Shown piece after piece: positions 15,210 through 23,143 of a stretch of DNA of 49,137 bases. Below the pieces are notes generated by a model that was not told where the DNA came from, did not search any database, and saw nothing but the letters and a program-made list of their open reading frames with translations. Positions within the stretch are counted from its first letter, which is position 1. Each line of letters begins with the position of its first letter. This DNA is from Streptomyces sp. SM10 (GTDB lineage: Bacteria; Actinomycetota; Actinomycetes; Streptomycetales; Streptomycetaceae), in NCBI RefSeq assembly GCF_002910915.1, contig NZ_NEUF01000102.1, positions 1 through 49,137 of the forward strand. The letters are read 5' to 3'. A program made the translations under genes and the position numbers.

Positions 15210-17383
15210 CAGTCACGCCTCCCCAGGGTTCCCGGGAGAGCGCCGGCGAGGGCCTGCGTGCCGTCGTCCACGGGCGCGGGGGTGTACGGCTTGATCTTGG
15301 GCGACTCGATCTGTCCGTCCGGCTTGATCTTGGGCAGGGTCTTCTGCGGCGTCGGCAGCAGCGCCTTCTTGAGGTTCTGCTTGCCGTCGGCGTCGAGCCC
15401 GTAGAGCGCGTTGTAGATGTTGCGCACGGCGGGGCCGGAGGCGCCGGAGCCCGTACCACCCTGGGAGATCGTCATGACGATCGAGTAGTCCTTGGTGTAC
15501 GTGGCGAACCAGGAGGTCGTCTGCTTGCCGTAGACCTCGGCCGTGCCCGTCTTGGCGTGCATCGGGATCTTGTCCTGGGGCCATCCGCCGAATCGCCAGG
15601 CGGCGCTGCCCCGGGTCGCGACTCCCGCGAGGGCTTCGTCTATTTTGTCGCGGGTGTCTCCCTTGAAGGGCAGCTTGCCGTGCGCCTGGGGTGCGATCTC
15701 CTGGACGGTCCTGCCGTCGCCGCTGACGACGGCCTTGCCGACGGTCGGGTCGTACAGGGTGCCGCCGTTGGAGATCGCGGCGTAGATGGTCGCCATCTGG
15801 ATCGGGGTGACGAGTGTGTCGCCCTGCCCGATGGAGTAGTTGACGGAGTCACCGGCGCGCATCTTGTAGCCCTCGAGGCAGCCCTCGTACGCGATCTTCT
15901 CGACGTAGGTGCCGTCCTTCTTGCCCTGCTTGCACCACGAGGTCTTGTTGGCGTCGTAGAAGTCCTGCTTCCACTGGCGGTCCGGGACGCGGCCGGCGAC
16001 CTCGTTGGGGAGGTCGATGCCGGTCTCCTTGCCGAGGCCGAACTGGTGGGCGGTCTTGTAGAACCAGTCGGCGGGGCTCTTCTTCGGCTTGTTGCCGCCG
16101 TCCTTCGCCCACTCCTTGTGCGCCAGGCCGTAGTAGACGGTGTCGCAGGAGACCTCCAGGGCGCGGCCGATGCTGATGCTGCCGTAGCCCTGGGACTCGA
16201 AGTTCTTGAAGGTCTGGCCGCCGATGGAGTACGAGCTGGGGCACGGGTAGTTGCCGTCGAACGGGTATCCGGCGTTCACCGCTGCGGTCGAGGAGATGAC
16301 CTTGAAGATCGACCCCGGTGCGGCGGTGCCCTGGATGGCCCGGTTCAGGAGCGGGAAGTTGGACTTCTTGCCGGTCAGCTTGGCGTAGTCCTTGCCGGAG
16401 ATGCCGCCGATCCAGGCGTTCGGGTCGTACGTCGGCAGGGAGGCCATCGAGACGATCCGGCCGGTCTTGGCCTCCATCACGACGACGGCCCCCGAGTCGG
16501 CCTTGTACAGCTCGTTGGTGTTGCGGTCCATCTCCTTGCGGGCCGTCTCCATCGCCTTGTTCAGCTCGTACTCGGCGACGGCCTGGACCCGGGCGTCGAT
16601 GGAGGTGACGACGCTCGACCCGGGCTCCGCCGCGTCGTTCTGCGCCTGACCGATGACGCGGCCGAGGTTGTCGACCTCGTACCGGGTGACGCCGGCCTTG
16701 CCGCGGAGTTCCTTGTCGTACGTGCGCTCCAGGCCGGAGCGCCCGACCTGGTCGGAGCGGAGGTAGGGCGAGTCGGAGTCCTGGGCCTTGGTGACCTCTT
16801 CGTCGGTGACCGGGGAGAGGTAGCCGAGGACCTGCGCGGTGTTGGCCTTGCCGGGAGCGGCGTAGCGGCGCACGGCGGTGGGCTCGGCGGTGATGCCGGG
16901 GAAGTCCTCGGCGCGCTCACGGATCGTGAGGGCCTGCTGGGTGGTGGCCTCGTCGGTGACGGGGATCGGCTGGTAGGGCGAGCCGTTCCAGCAGGGCTGC
17001 GGGGTCTTGGCGTCGCAGAGCCGGACCTTGTCCTGCACGTCCTTGGGCTTCATGTCGAGCACGTCGGCGAGCCGGGTGAGGACGGCGACCCCGTCGTCCT
17101 TCATCTTCATCAGCTCGGTGCGGCTCGCGGAGACCACGAGGCGGGTCTCGTTGTCGGCGAGGGGCACGCCCCGCGCGTCGAGGATGGCCCCTCGGACGGC
17201 CGGCTGCACGACCTGCTGGACGTGGTTGTTCTTGGCCTCGTCGGTGTACTCCTGGCCGTTGCGGATCTGGAGGTACCAGAGCCGGCCGCCGAGCGTCAGG
17301 AGCAGGGAGAAGACGAGGACCTGGATGACGACGAGACGGATCTGGACCCGCTGGGTCCGTCCGGTCTCCGGAATGTTGCTCAC
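15209..17383 (-). CDS. mrdA: Class B penicillin-binding protein 2
   Basis: The 724-residue transpeptidase cross-links peptidoglycan made by RodA. A membrane anchor spans residues about 14-34 (IRLVVIQVLVFSLLLTLGGR), and a PBP dimerisation domain follows. The catalytic SxxK is Ser358-Ile-Phe-Lys361 in AAPGSIFK, the second motif is SCD at 412-414, and KTGT lies at 611-614. Two inserted segments with cysteines (CDAKTPQPCWNG, and CKQGKK with GCLEGYK) are typical of actinobacterial versions. The start is GTG at 17383. It is part of the minus-strand run mreC-mreD-mrdA-rodA, 79 bases after mreD. Confidence 0.95.
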   Translation of the reverse strand: MSNIPETGRTQRVQIRLVVIQVLVFSLLLTLGGRLWYLQIRNGQEYTDEAKNNHVQQVVQPAVRGAILDARGVPLADNETRLVVSASRTELMKMKDDGVAVLTRLADVLDMKPKDVQDKVRLCDAKTPQPCWNGSPYQPIPVTDEATTQQALTIRERAEDFPGITAEPTAVRRYAAPGKANTAQVLGYLSPVTDEEVTKAQDSDSPYLRSDQVGRSGLERTYDKELRGKAGVTRYEVDNLGRVIGQAQNDAAEPGSSVVTSIDARVQAVAEYELNKAMETARKEMDRNTNELYKADSGAVVVMEAKTGRIVSMASLPTYDPNAWIGGISGKDYAKLTGKKSNFPLLNRAIQGTAAPGSIFKVISSTAAVNAGYPFDGNYPCPSSYSIGGQTFKNFESQGYGSISIGRALEVSCDTVYYGLAHKEWAKDGGNKPKKSPADWFYKTAHQFGLGKETGIDLPNEVAGRVPDRQWKQDFYDANKTSWCKQGKKDGTYVEKIAYEGCLEGYKMRAGDSVNYSIGQGDTLVTPIQMATIYAAISNGGTLYDPTVGKAVVSGDGRTVQEIAPQAHGKLPFKGDTRDKIDEALAGVATRGSAAWRFGGWPQDKIPMHAKTGTAEVYGKQTTSWFATYTKDYSIVMTISQGGTGSGASGPAVRNIYNALYGLDADGKQNLKKALLPTPQKTLPKIKPDGQIESPKIKPYTPAPVDDGTQALAGALPGTLGRRD

Positions 17384-17462
17384 AGGGCGCCCCCGGTGGT
17401 GGTGGATCGGCCGGGGATACGGGAGCGGCCGCTCCCGGTCCTCGTCCGGTGCCGGTACGGCC

Positions 17463-18125
17463 TCACAGTCGCTTGACCCCCTTGATCCTTCCCGCGCGTG
17501 CGGCGCGGCCCCGGGCCGCCCTCAGACGCATTCCGCCCCGCTGGCCGCCGATCCGCAGCCCGGTGCCCGAGGCGAGCCAGCCGGCGGCGACGTCACCGCT
17601 GCCGGAGCTGTCGGCGACCGGATCGTTCTCCGTGCGTCTGGCGAGCGCCATGATCAGCGGAACGGTGAACGGCGCGAGCAGCAGGTCGTACACCGCGGCC
17701 GTGAAGAGCAGGCTTCCCAGGCCGACATGGCGCGCGGCCGTGTCGCCGACGAGCGCGCCGACACCGGCGTACAGCAGGGTCGAGCCGAGGGCCGCCGCGA
17801 CGACGAAGACCATCGGGGTGAAGGCCGACTTGAGCTGGCCGTTCTCCGGGCGGGCCAGTCCGGCGACGTAGCCGATGATGCAGAGCACCAGGGCGTAGCG
17901 CCCCGCGGCGTGGTCGGCGGGCGGCGCCAGGTCGGCGAGGAGGCCCGCGCCGAAGCCGATGAAGGCACCGCTGACGGGCCCCCACACGAAGGCGAGCCCG
18001 AGGACGACGAGAAGCACGAGGTCGGGTGTGGCACCGGGGAGCTGGAGCCGGGCGAGTACGGCGACCTGGATGACGAGGGCGACCACGACCAGGGCGACGG
18101 AGAGCAGAATCCTGTTGATGCGCAT
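17463..18125 (-). CDS. mreD: Rod shape-determining protein MreD
   Basis: The 220-residue protein has five or six hydrophobic spans, beginning MRINRILLSVALVVVALVIQ. The Pro-Asp in LPGATPDLVLLVVLGLAFVW and the GFGAGLLADLAPP loop are characteristic of MreD, the integral membrane partner that bridges MreC and the RodA-PBP2 synthase. The C-terminal 60 residues are soluble and Arg/Gly-rich, longer than in rod-shaped bacteria but usual for Streptomyces. The ATG lies 11 bases after the mreC stop, so both come from one transcript. Confidence 0.9.
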   Translation of the reverse strand: MRINRILLSVALVVVALVIQVAVLARLQLPGATPDLVLLVVLGLAFVWGPVSGAFIGFGAGLLADLAPPADHAAGRYALVLCIIGYVAGLARPENGQLKSAFTPMVFVVAAALGSTLLYAGVGALVGDTAARHVGLGSLLFTAAVYDLLLAPFTVPLIMALARRTENDPVADSSGSGDVAAGWLASGTGLRIGGQRGGMRLRAARGRAARAGRIKGVKRL

Positions 18126-18136
18126 GGAGATCAGCT

Positions 18137-19183
18137 CTATTCCTGCTCGTTCGCCGCGTCACCGGCGGCCGTGTCGGCATCCCCCGCGGCATCCGGGGAG
18201 GCGGATGACCCGGGCTTCTCGTTGACGTTCCCCACGACCTTCCCCTCGGCGTCGACGAGGTCGCCGTTGGGCTGGACCGTGACGGTGACGGTCGGGGTGG
18301 GCTTGGGCTTCTCCGGCTTCTTGGGCTGCTTCGGCAGCACCATGTCGCGGGGGTCCTCGCGGGGCGCCTGGACCACGATGCCCACGATGTCGAGTTTGGT
18401 GAAGCCGACGAACGGCTGGACGTAGACGGTCCGGGTCAGGTCGCCCCCGGACGGGTCCACGCGGACGACCTCGCCGACCGGGACCCCGGGGACGAAGGGC
18501 TTGTCCTTGCTGGAGCCGAAGGTGACCAGCCGGTCGCCCTTCTTCACCTCGGCCTTGCCGTTGAGGAACTGGACCGAGAGCGGCCGCGATCCCTGTCCCG
18601 TGGCGAAGCCGAGCTCGTCGGTCTTCTCCAGCCGGGTGCCGACGGTGAAGTCGGGGTCGTTGGCCAGCAGGACGGTCGCGGTGCTCGGGCCGACGGTGGT
18701 GACCCTGCCGACGAGCCCTTCGCCGTTCAGCACGGTCATGTCACGCGTGAGGCCGTCGTCGGCCCCTGCGTCGATGGTGATGGTCCAGGAGAAGCCCTGG
18801 GCAGCTCCTATGGCGATGACCTCGGCGGCCTTGATGCCGTACTGGCCGGCCCCGGCGCTCTTGAGCATGGTGTCGAGCTGGCGGACCTTGCTGATGTTGC
18901 GGTCGTCGCTGCCGAGCTTCGTCTTCAGTGTGGCGTTCTCGTGCTCCAGCGCCGCGATCCGGTCGTGCCGGTCACCGGAGTCCCGTACGGCGCCGATGGC
19001 GTTGCCCACCGGGTCCACCGCTGCCGAGACGCCGTTCTCGACCGGCCCGAAGACCGTCGCTGCGGCCTGCCGGGCTCCGTCCACCGGAGACTCCTCACCA
19101 CCGCGGATATCCACCGTGATCAGGGCGAATGCGATGGCGATCAGCAGCACCAGGAGCAGCCGGCTCTCTCGTGTGTCCCTCAC
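18137..19183 (-). CDS. mreC: Rod shape-determining protein MreC
   Basis: The 348-residue bitopic protein has a short cytoplasmic start (VRDTRESR), one membrane helix (LLLVLLIAIAFALITV), a coiled coil (HDRIAALEHENATLKTKL, residues about 70-90) and the beta-rich MreC domain, with GLTRDMTVLNGEGLVGRVTT and LVTFGSSKDKPFVPGVPVG. A Pro/Lys-rich then Glu/Asp/Ala-rich tail of about 75 residues is the actinomycete extension. The GTG at 19183 is chosen because the protein then starts just before the membrane helix; an open frame runs about 100 codons further upstream but is not protein-like. MreC scaffolds PBP2 at the membrane. Confidence 0.92.
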   Translation of the reverse strand: MRDTRESRLLLVLLIAIAFALITVDIRGGEESPVDGARQAAATVFGPVENGVSAAVDPVGNAIGAVRDSGDRHDRIAALEHENATLKTKLGSDDRNISKVRQLDTMLKSAGAGQYGIKAAEVIAIGAAQGFSWTITIDAGADDGLTRDMTVLNGEGLVGRVTTVGPSTATVLLANDPDFTVGTRLEKTDELGFATGQGSRPLSVQFLNGKAEVKKGDRLVTFGSSKDKPFVPGVPVGEVVRVDPSGGDLTRTVYVQPFVGFTKLDIVGIVVQAPREDPRDMVLPKQPKKPEKPKPTPTVTVTVQPNGDLVDAEGKVVGNVNEKPGSSASPDAAGDADTAAGDAANEQE

Positions 19184-19232
19184 GTGCGGCGGCCGTGCCT
19201 TCCTCGTCGGAATGTTCGTGCCTGTATACCAA

Positions 19233-19269
19233 TTCCGCCGTACGGGACGGCAGTGCCCGTACGGCGGAA
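19233..19269 (-). terminator. 14-bp hairpin between mreB and mreC
   Basis: A perfect stem TTCCGCCGTACGGG / CCCGTACGGCGGAA with a 9-base loop occupies the mreB-mreC gap. It is a strong partial or full terminator that would make mreB much more abundant than mreCD and the synthase genes. I recall reports of mostly monocistronic mreB transcripts in S. coelicolor, which this hairpin would explain. Confidence 0.8.
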
Positions 19270-19278
19270 CAGCGTGTT

Positions 19279-20298
19279 CTAGCGTCGGGGCTGGGCGTCC
19301 AGCACCTGCTGGAGCGCCTCGAACTCCTCGACGCACTTGCCGGATCCGAGCGCCACCGAGTCCAGCGGGTCCTCGGCGATGTGGATCGGCATGCCCGTCT
19401 CGTGGCGGAGCCGTTCGTCGAGTCCCCGCAGGAGCGCGCCGCCGCCGGTGAGGACGATGCCGCGGTCCATGACGTCGCCGGAGAGCTCCGGCGGGCACTT
19501 GTCGAGCGTCGTCTTCACGGCGTCGACGATCGCGTTGACCGGCTCCTCGATGGCCTTGCGGACCTCGGTGGCCGAGATGACGACGGTCTTGGGCAGGCCC
19601 GAGACCAGGTCGCGTCCGCGGATCTCGGTGTGCTCGTCCTTCTCCATCTCGAACGCGGAGCCGATCGTGATCTTGATCTGTTCGGCGGTGCGCTCACCGA
19701 GGAGGAGCGAGTACTCCTTCTTGATGTGCTGGATGATCGCGTTGTCCAGCTCGTCACCGGCGACCCGGATCGACTGGGCAGTGACGATTCCGCCGAGCGA
19801 GATCACGGCGACCTCGGTGGTGCCGCCACCGATGTCGACGACCATGTTCCCGGTGGCCTCGTGGACCGGCAGACCGGAGCCGATGGCCGCGGCCATGGGC
19901 TCTTCGATGATGTGCACCTGGCGGGCGCCGGCCTGCGTCGACGCCTCGATGACGGCGCGTCGCTCGACCCCTGTGATGCCGGAGGGCACACAGACGACGA
20001 CCCGCGGGCGGGCCAGGTAGCGGCGCTTGTGGATCTTGAGGATGAAGTAGCGGAGCATGCGCTCCGTGATCTCGAAGTCGGCGATCACGCCGTCCTTCAG
20101 GGGCCGCACGGCGACGATGTTGCCCGGTGTGCGGCCGATCATCTTCTTTGCCTCGGCGCCGACCGCCAGGATGCCGCCGGTGTTGGTGTTGATGGCCACG
20201 ACGGACGGCTCGTTCAGAACGATGCCGCGCCCCCTGACGTACACCAGCGTGTTGGCAGTCCCGAGGTCGATAGCCATGTCACGGCCGATGAACGACAT
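19279..20298 (-). CDS. mreB: Actin-like cell shape protein MreB
   Basis: The 339-residue actin homologue starts [20 protein letters not shown] with the phosphate-1 motif DLGTANT. It also contains the phosphate-2 [16 protein letters not shown] and the adenosine motif [13 protein letters not shown]. It forms membrane-associated filaments that place wall synthesis; in Streptomyces this is mainly in sporulating aerial hyphae. The ATG at 20298 has AAGGGG seven bases upstream, whereas a start seven codons earlier (MGNKGNS) would place that sequence inside the gene. The 290-base upstream gap up to ndk should hold its promoters. Confidence 0.97.
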   Translation of the reverse strand: MSFIGRDMAIDLGTANTLVYVRGRGIVLNEPSVVAINTNTGGILAVGAEAKKMIGRTPGNIVAVRPLKDGVIADFEITERMLRYFILKIHKRRYLARPRVVVCVPSGITGVERRAVIEASTQAGARQVHIIEEPMAAAIGSGLPVHEATGNMVVDIGGGTTEVAVISLGGIVTAQSIRVAGDELDNAIIQHIKKEYSLLLGERTAEQIKITIGSAFEMEKDEHTEIRGRDLVSGLPKTVVISATEVRKAIEEPVNAIVDAVKTTLDKCPPELSGDVMDRGIVLTGGGALLRGLDERLRHETGMPIHIAEDPLDSVALGSGKCVEEFEALQQVLDAQPRR

Positions 20299-20533
20299 TG
20301 AGTTCCCCTTGTTCCCCATGAGGATGCGTCGGGCCTTCCCAAGAAGCGAAGAATGGCTTGTTCTAGGTAGGCGAGGGTTGGCGCTGCGGGCGTGGAAGCT
20401 TCCATCGTAGTGCCGTATGCACGGACACAGCGCGAGGGTCCTTCGCCATGACGAGCGGAACGGCTGCCCGTTCCACCCATGGTGACGATACGTCGGAGGG
20501 ATGCGTTCCCGCGATACGAGACCCTAAGCCGAA

Positions 20534-20559
20534 GGGCGACCGAATTACTTCGGTCGCCC
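20534..20559 (-). terminator. Terminator of ndk
   Basis: A perfect 11-bp stem (GGGCGACCGAA-TTAC-TTCGGTCGCCC) lies 33 bases after the ndk stop. The rest of the ndk-mreB gap (20299-20591) holds a moderately AT-richer segment near 20340-20410 and no gene. Confidence 0.85.
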
Positions 20560-20591
20560 CAGGTCATGAGCGCTGATTGGCGGAGCCGAAG

Positions 20592-21005
20592 TCAGGAGAG
20601 TCCGGGAAAGAACAGCTTCAGTTCTCGCTCTGCGGACTCCTCGGAGTCCGAGGCGTGGATGAGGTTCTCCCGGGTGATCGTGCCGAAGTCACCGCGGATC
20701 GAGCCGGGCGCGGCGGCGATCGGGTCCGTGGGACCGGCCAGGGCGCGGATGCCCTCGATGACCCGCTCCCCTTCGGCCACCAGAGCGACGACCGGGCCGG
20801 AGGCCATGAACTCGACGAGCGGCTCGTAGAACGGACGGCCCTTGTGCTCGCCGTAGTGCTGCTCCAGGGTCTCCTGGTCGAGCGTGCGCAGCTCCAGCGC
20901 GGTGATCGTCCAGCCGGCCTTGCGTTCGATGCGGCCGACGATCTCGCCGATCAGCCCACGCCGGACGGCGTCGGGCTTGAGAAGGACGAGGGTGCGCTGA
21001 GTCAT
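20592..21005 (-). CDS. ndk: Nucleoside diphosphate kinase
   Basis: This is a standard 137-residue Ndk that transfers the gamma phosphate between NTPs and NDPs through a phosphohistidine. LVLLKPDAVRRGLIGEI is at the start, and the active-site His117 lies in NLIHASDSEESAEREL. Length and sequence match the family over the whole protein. The ATG at 21005 has an AAGGAG-like sequence upstream (GCAAGGAGCC). It is followed by its own terminator, and lies downstream of DUF4233 and folC with an 85-base gap. Confidence 0.97.
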   Translation of the reverse strand: MTQRTLVLLKPDAVRRGLIGEIVGRIERKAGWTITALELRTLDQETLEQHYGEHKGRPFYEPLVEFMASGPVVALVAEGERVIEGIRALAGPTDPIAAAPGSIRGDFGTITRENLIHASDSEESAERELKLFFPGLS

Positions 21006-21090
21006 GTGCGGCTCCTTGCGGGCTTTCGGTGCGGGTGAGGGCGAGATTACAGGGGTGCGCCGGACGGCCCACGGCCGGGCTCACGCAGCG

Positions 21091-21459
21091 TCATCCCTGA
21101 GCCGGAGCCTGCGCGCTCTCCTGTGCCTCGGCCTGGGCCGCCCAACGTGCCTTGGCCTCGTCGATCCTGCGGCCGTAGTGCACCGAGGCCCACCACAGGG
21201 CAGAGAAGATCACACCCAGGATGAACATCATCGGGACGAAGAAGCCGCTCAGGACCAGCAGGACCTGGAGTGCCCAGCCGAGCTGCACACCGCCCGGCCG
21301 GGTGAGCACACCGCAGAGCAGGACGGACAGCAGCATGCCGATGCCGCAGACCGTCCAGACCGTGCCCATGGACATGTCGTCGGACTTCATCGCCACGAGT
21401 CCGGCGAAGCCGATGACGAAGAATTCACCGATCAGCGTCGATGCACAGAGCGTACGCAC
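21091..21459 (-). CDS. DUF4233 small membrane protein
   Basis: The 122-residue protein has three to four membrane spans (LIGEFFVIGFAGLVAMK; TVWTVCGIGMLLSVLLCGVL; LQVLLVLSGFFVPMMFILGV) and a charged helical tail, matching the actinobacterial DUF4233 family, which is almost always found directly after folC. The GTG start is three bases after the folC stop, so the two are coupled. A role in folate or wall metabolism is only guilt by association. Confidence 0.85.
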   Translation of the reverse strand: MRTLCASTLIGEFFVIGFAGLVAMKSDDMSMGTVWTVCGIGMLLSVLLCGVLTRPGGVQLGWALQVLLVLSGFFVPMMFILGVIFSALWWASVHYGRRIDEAKARWAAQAEAQESAQAPAQG

Positions 21460-21462
21460 AGG

Positions 21463-22986
21463 TCAGCGCCTTCCAAGCAGCAGCCGGGCCTCGCCGACCG
21501 TGATCACGGATCCGGTCACCAGGACTCCGGCGCCCGCGTATTCGGCCTCTTCCTCCGCGAGGGTGATGGCCGCCTCCAGCGCGTCGTCCAGACGCGGCTC
21601 GACCTGCACGCGGTCGTTGCCGAAGACCTCGACGGCGACGGCCGCGAGCGCGTCGGCGTCCATGGAGCGCGCGCTGGAGTTCTGGGTGACGACGATCTCG
21701 GCGAAGATCGGCTCGAAGGCTTCCAGGAGCCCCCGGACGTCCTTGCCGTCGCTCGCGCCGACGACCCCGATCAGCCGGGAGAAGCTGAACGCCTCGGACA
21801 CGCCCTCGGACGCGGCGAGGGCGCCGGCGGGGTTGTGCGCCGCGTCCAGGACGACCGTCGGGCTGGACCTGACGACCTCCAGGCGGCCCGGCGAGAGGAC
21901 CGAGAGGAAGGCCTTGCGGACCACCTCCACGTCCAGGCTGCGGGCCTGCTCCGCTCCGATGCCGAAGAACGCCTCGACGGCGGCGAGCGCCACCACCGCG
22001 TTGTGCGCCTGGTGCGCCCCGTAGAGCGGCAGGAAGATGTTGTCGTACTCGCCGCCCAGGCCCCGCAGGGTCAGCAACTGGCCGCCGACCGCGATCTCGC
22101 GGGAGACGATGCCGAACTCCATGCCCTCGCGGGCGACCGTGGCGTCCACCTCGACGGCCTTCTTCAGCATCACCTGCGCGGCGTCGACCGGCTGCTGGGC
22201 CAGGATCACCGTGGCGTCCTGCTTGACGATGCCGGCCTTCTCCGTGGCGATCTCGGCGGGGGTGGAGCCGAGACGGTCGGTGTGGTCCAGCGAGATGGGC
22301 GTGACGACCGCGACCGAGGCGTCGATCACGTTGGTCGCGTCCCAGGTGCCGCCCATGCCGACCTCGACGACCGCGACGTCGACCGGCGCGTCGGCGAAGG
22401 CCGCGTACGCCATGCCCGTCAGGACCTCGAAGAACGAGAGGCGGTACTCCTGCTGGGCGTCGACCATCTCGACGTACGGCTTGACGTCGTTGTACGTCTC
22501 GATGAAGCGCTCCGCCTCGATGGGCGCGCCGTCCAGGCTGATCCGCTCGGTGATCGACTGGACGTGCGGGGAGGTGTAGCGGCCGGTGCGGAGCTCGAAG
22601 GCGTTCAGCAGGGCCTCGACCATGCGGGCCGTGCTGGTCTTGCCGTTCGTCCCCGTGATGTGGATCGAGGGGTAGGCGCGCTGCGGCTCGCCCAGCACGT
22701 CCATCAGGGCGGCGATGCGGGTCACCGAGGGCTCGAGCTTGGTCTCGCCCCAGCGGCCGGCGAGCTCCTGCTCCACCTCGCGCAGTGCCCTGTCGGTCTC
22801 GGGGTCGGCCGGGCGGTCGGGGACGGCCTCGCCCTGCGGCGGACCCGACTGGGTGCGCAGCGTCCGGCTCCCGGCCTCGATCACCGCCAGGTCGGGGTCG
22901 CGCTGGGTCTCTTCGTCGACGATCTCCGCGAAGGTGTCGTCGGGGTCGGACGCGTCGTGCCGGTCTGAAGGGCGGGGCTCACTCAC
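21463..22986 (-). CDS. folC: Folylpolyglutamate / dihydrofolate synthase
   Basis: The 507-residue Mur-ligase-family enzyme adds glutamates to folates and in many bacteria also makes dihydrofolate from dihydropteroate. The ATP-binding P-loop GTNGKTS is at residues 112-118, VAVVEVGMGGTWDATNVIDA follows, and SLDHTDRLGSTPAEIATEKA is the FolC signature. The first 70 residues are an acidic extension (SDPDDTFAEIVDEETQRDPD) that is common in Streptomyces. The start is GTG at 22986. It heads the folC-DUF4233 pair. Confidence 0.95.
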   Translation of the reverse strand: MSEPRPSDRHDASDPDDTFAEIVDEETQRDPDLAVIEAGSRTLRTQSGPPQGEAVPDRPADPETDRALREVEQELAGRWGETKLEPSVTRIAALMDVLGEPQRAYPSIHITGTNGKTSTARMVEALLNAFELRTGRYTSPHVQSITERISLDGAPIEAERFIETYNDVKPYVEMVDAQQEYRLSFFEVLTGMAYAAFADAPVDVAVVEVGMGGTWDATNVIDASVAVVTPISLDHTDRLGSTPAEIATEKAGIVKQDATVILAQQPVDAAQVMLKKAVEVDATVAREGMEFGIVSREIAVGGQLLTLRGLGGEYDNIFLPLYGAHQAHNAVVALAAVEAFFGIGAEQARSLDVEVVRKAFLSVLSPGRLEVVRSSPTVVLDAAHNPAGALAASEGVSEAFSFSRLIGVVGASDGKDVRGLLEAFEPIFAEIVVTQNSSARSMDADALAAVAVEVFGNDRVQVEPRLDDALEAAITLAEEEAEYAGAGVLVTGSVITVGEARLLLGRR

Positions 22987-23089
22987 AGGGCCAGTCTACG
23001 GATGGCCACGGACATCGCGCGCAGCCCCCGCTGCCGCGCTCCCCCGGGCACGGCGAAGCCCCCCGGCCCCGCGCGTCCCCCGGCACGGC

Positions 23090-23131
23090 GAAGCCCCCGC
23101 GCCCCCGGTCGGTCGGGGGTACGGGGGCTTC
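23090..23131 (-). terminator. Terminator of valS
   Basis: Nested stems GAAGCCCCCG/CGGGGGCTTC (23090-23099 with 23122-23131) and CCCCCG/CGGGGG lie just after the valS stop. Upstream of them on the plus strand, GGCACGGCGAAGCCCCC occurs twice (from about 23047 and 23082), so part of the hairpin is duplicated. Confidence 0.75.
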
Positions 23132-23143
23132 GGACTCAGGTGA

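Noticed and set aside
12576..17476. Very long plus-strand open frames opposite CYTH/CHAD, rodA and mrdA
   Set aside because: They mirror well-conserved minus-strand genes and have no ribosome binding site or recognisable motif.
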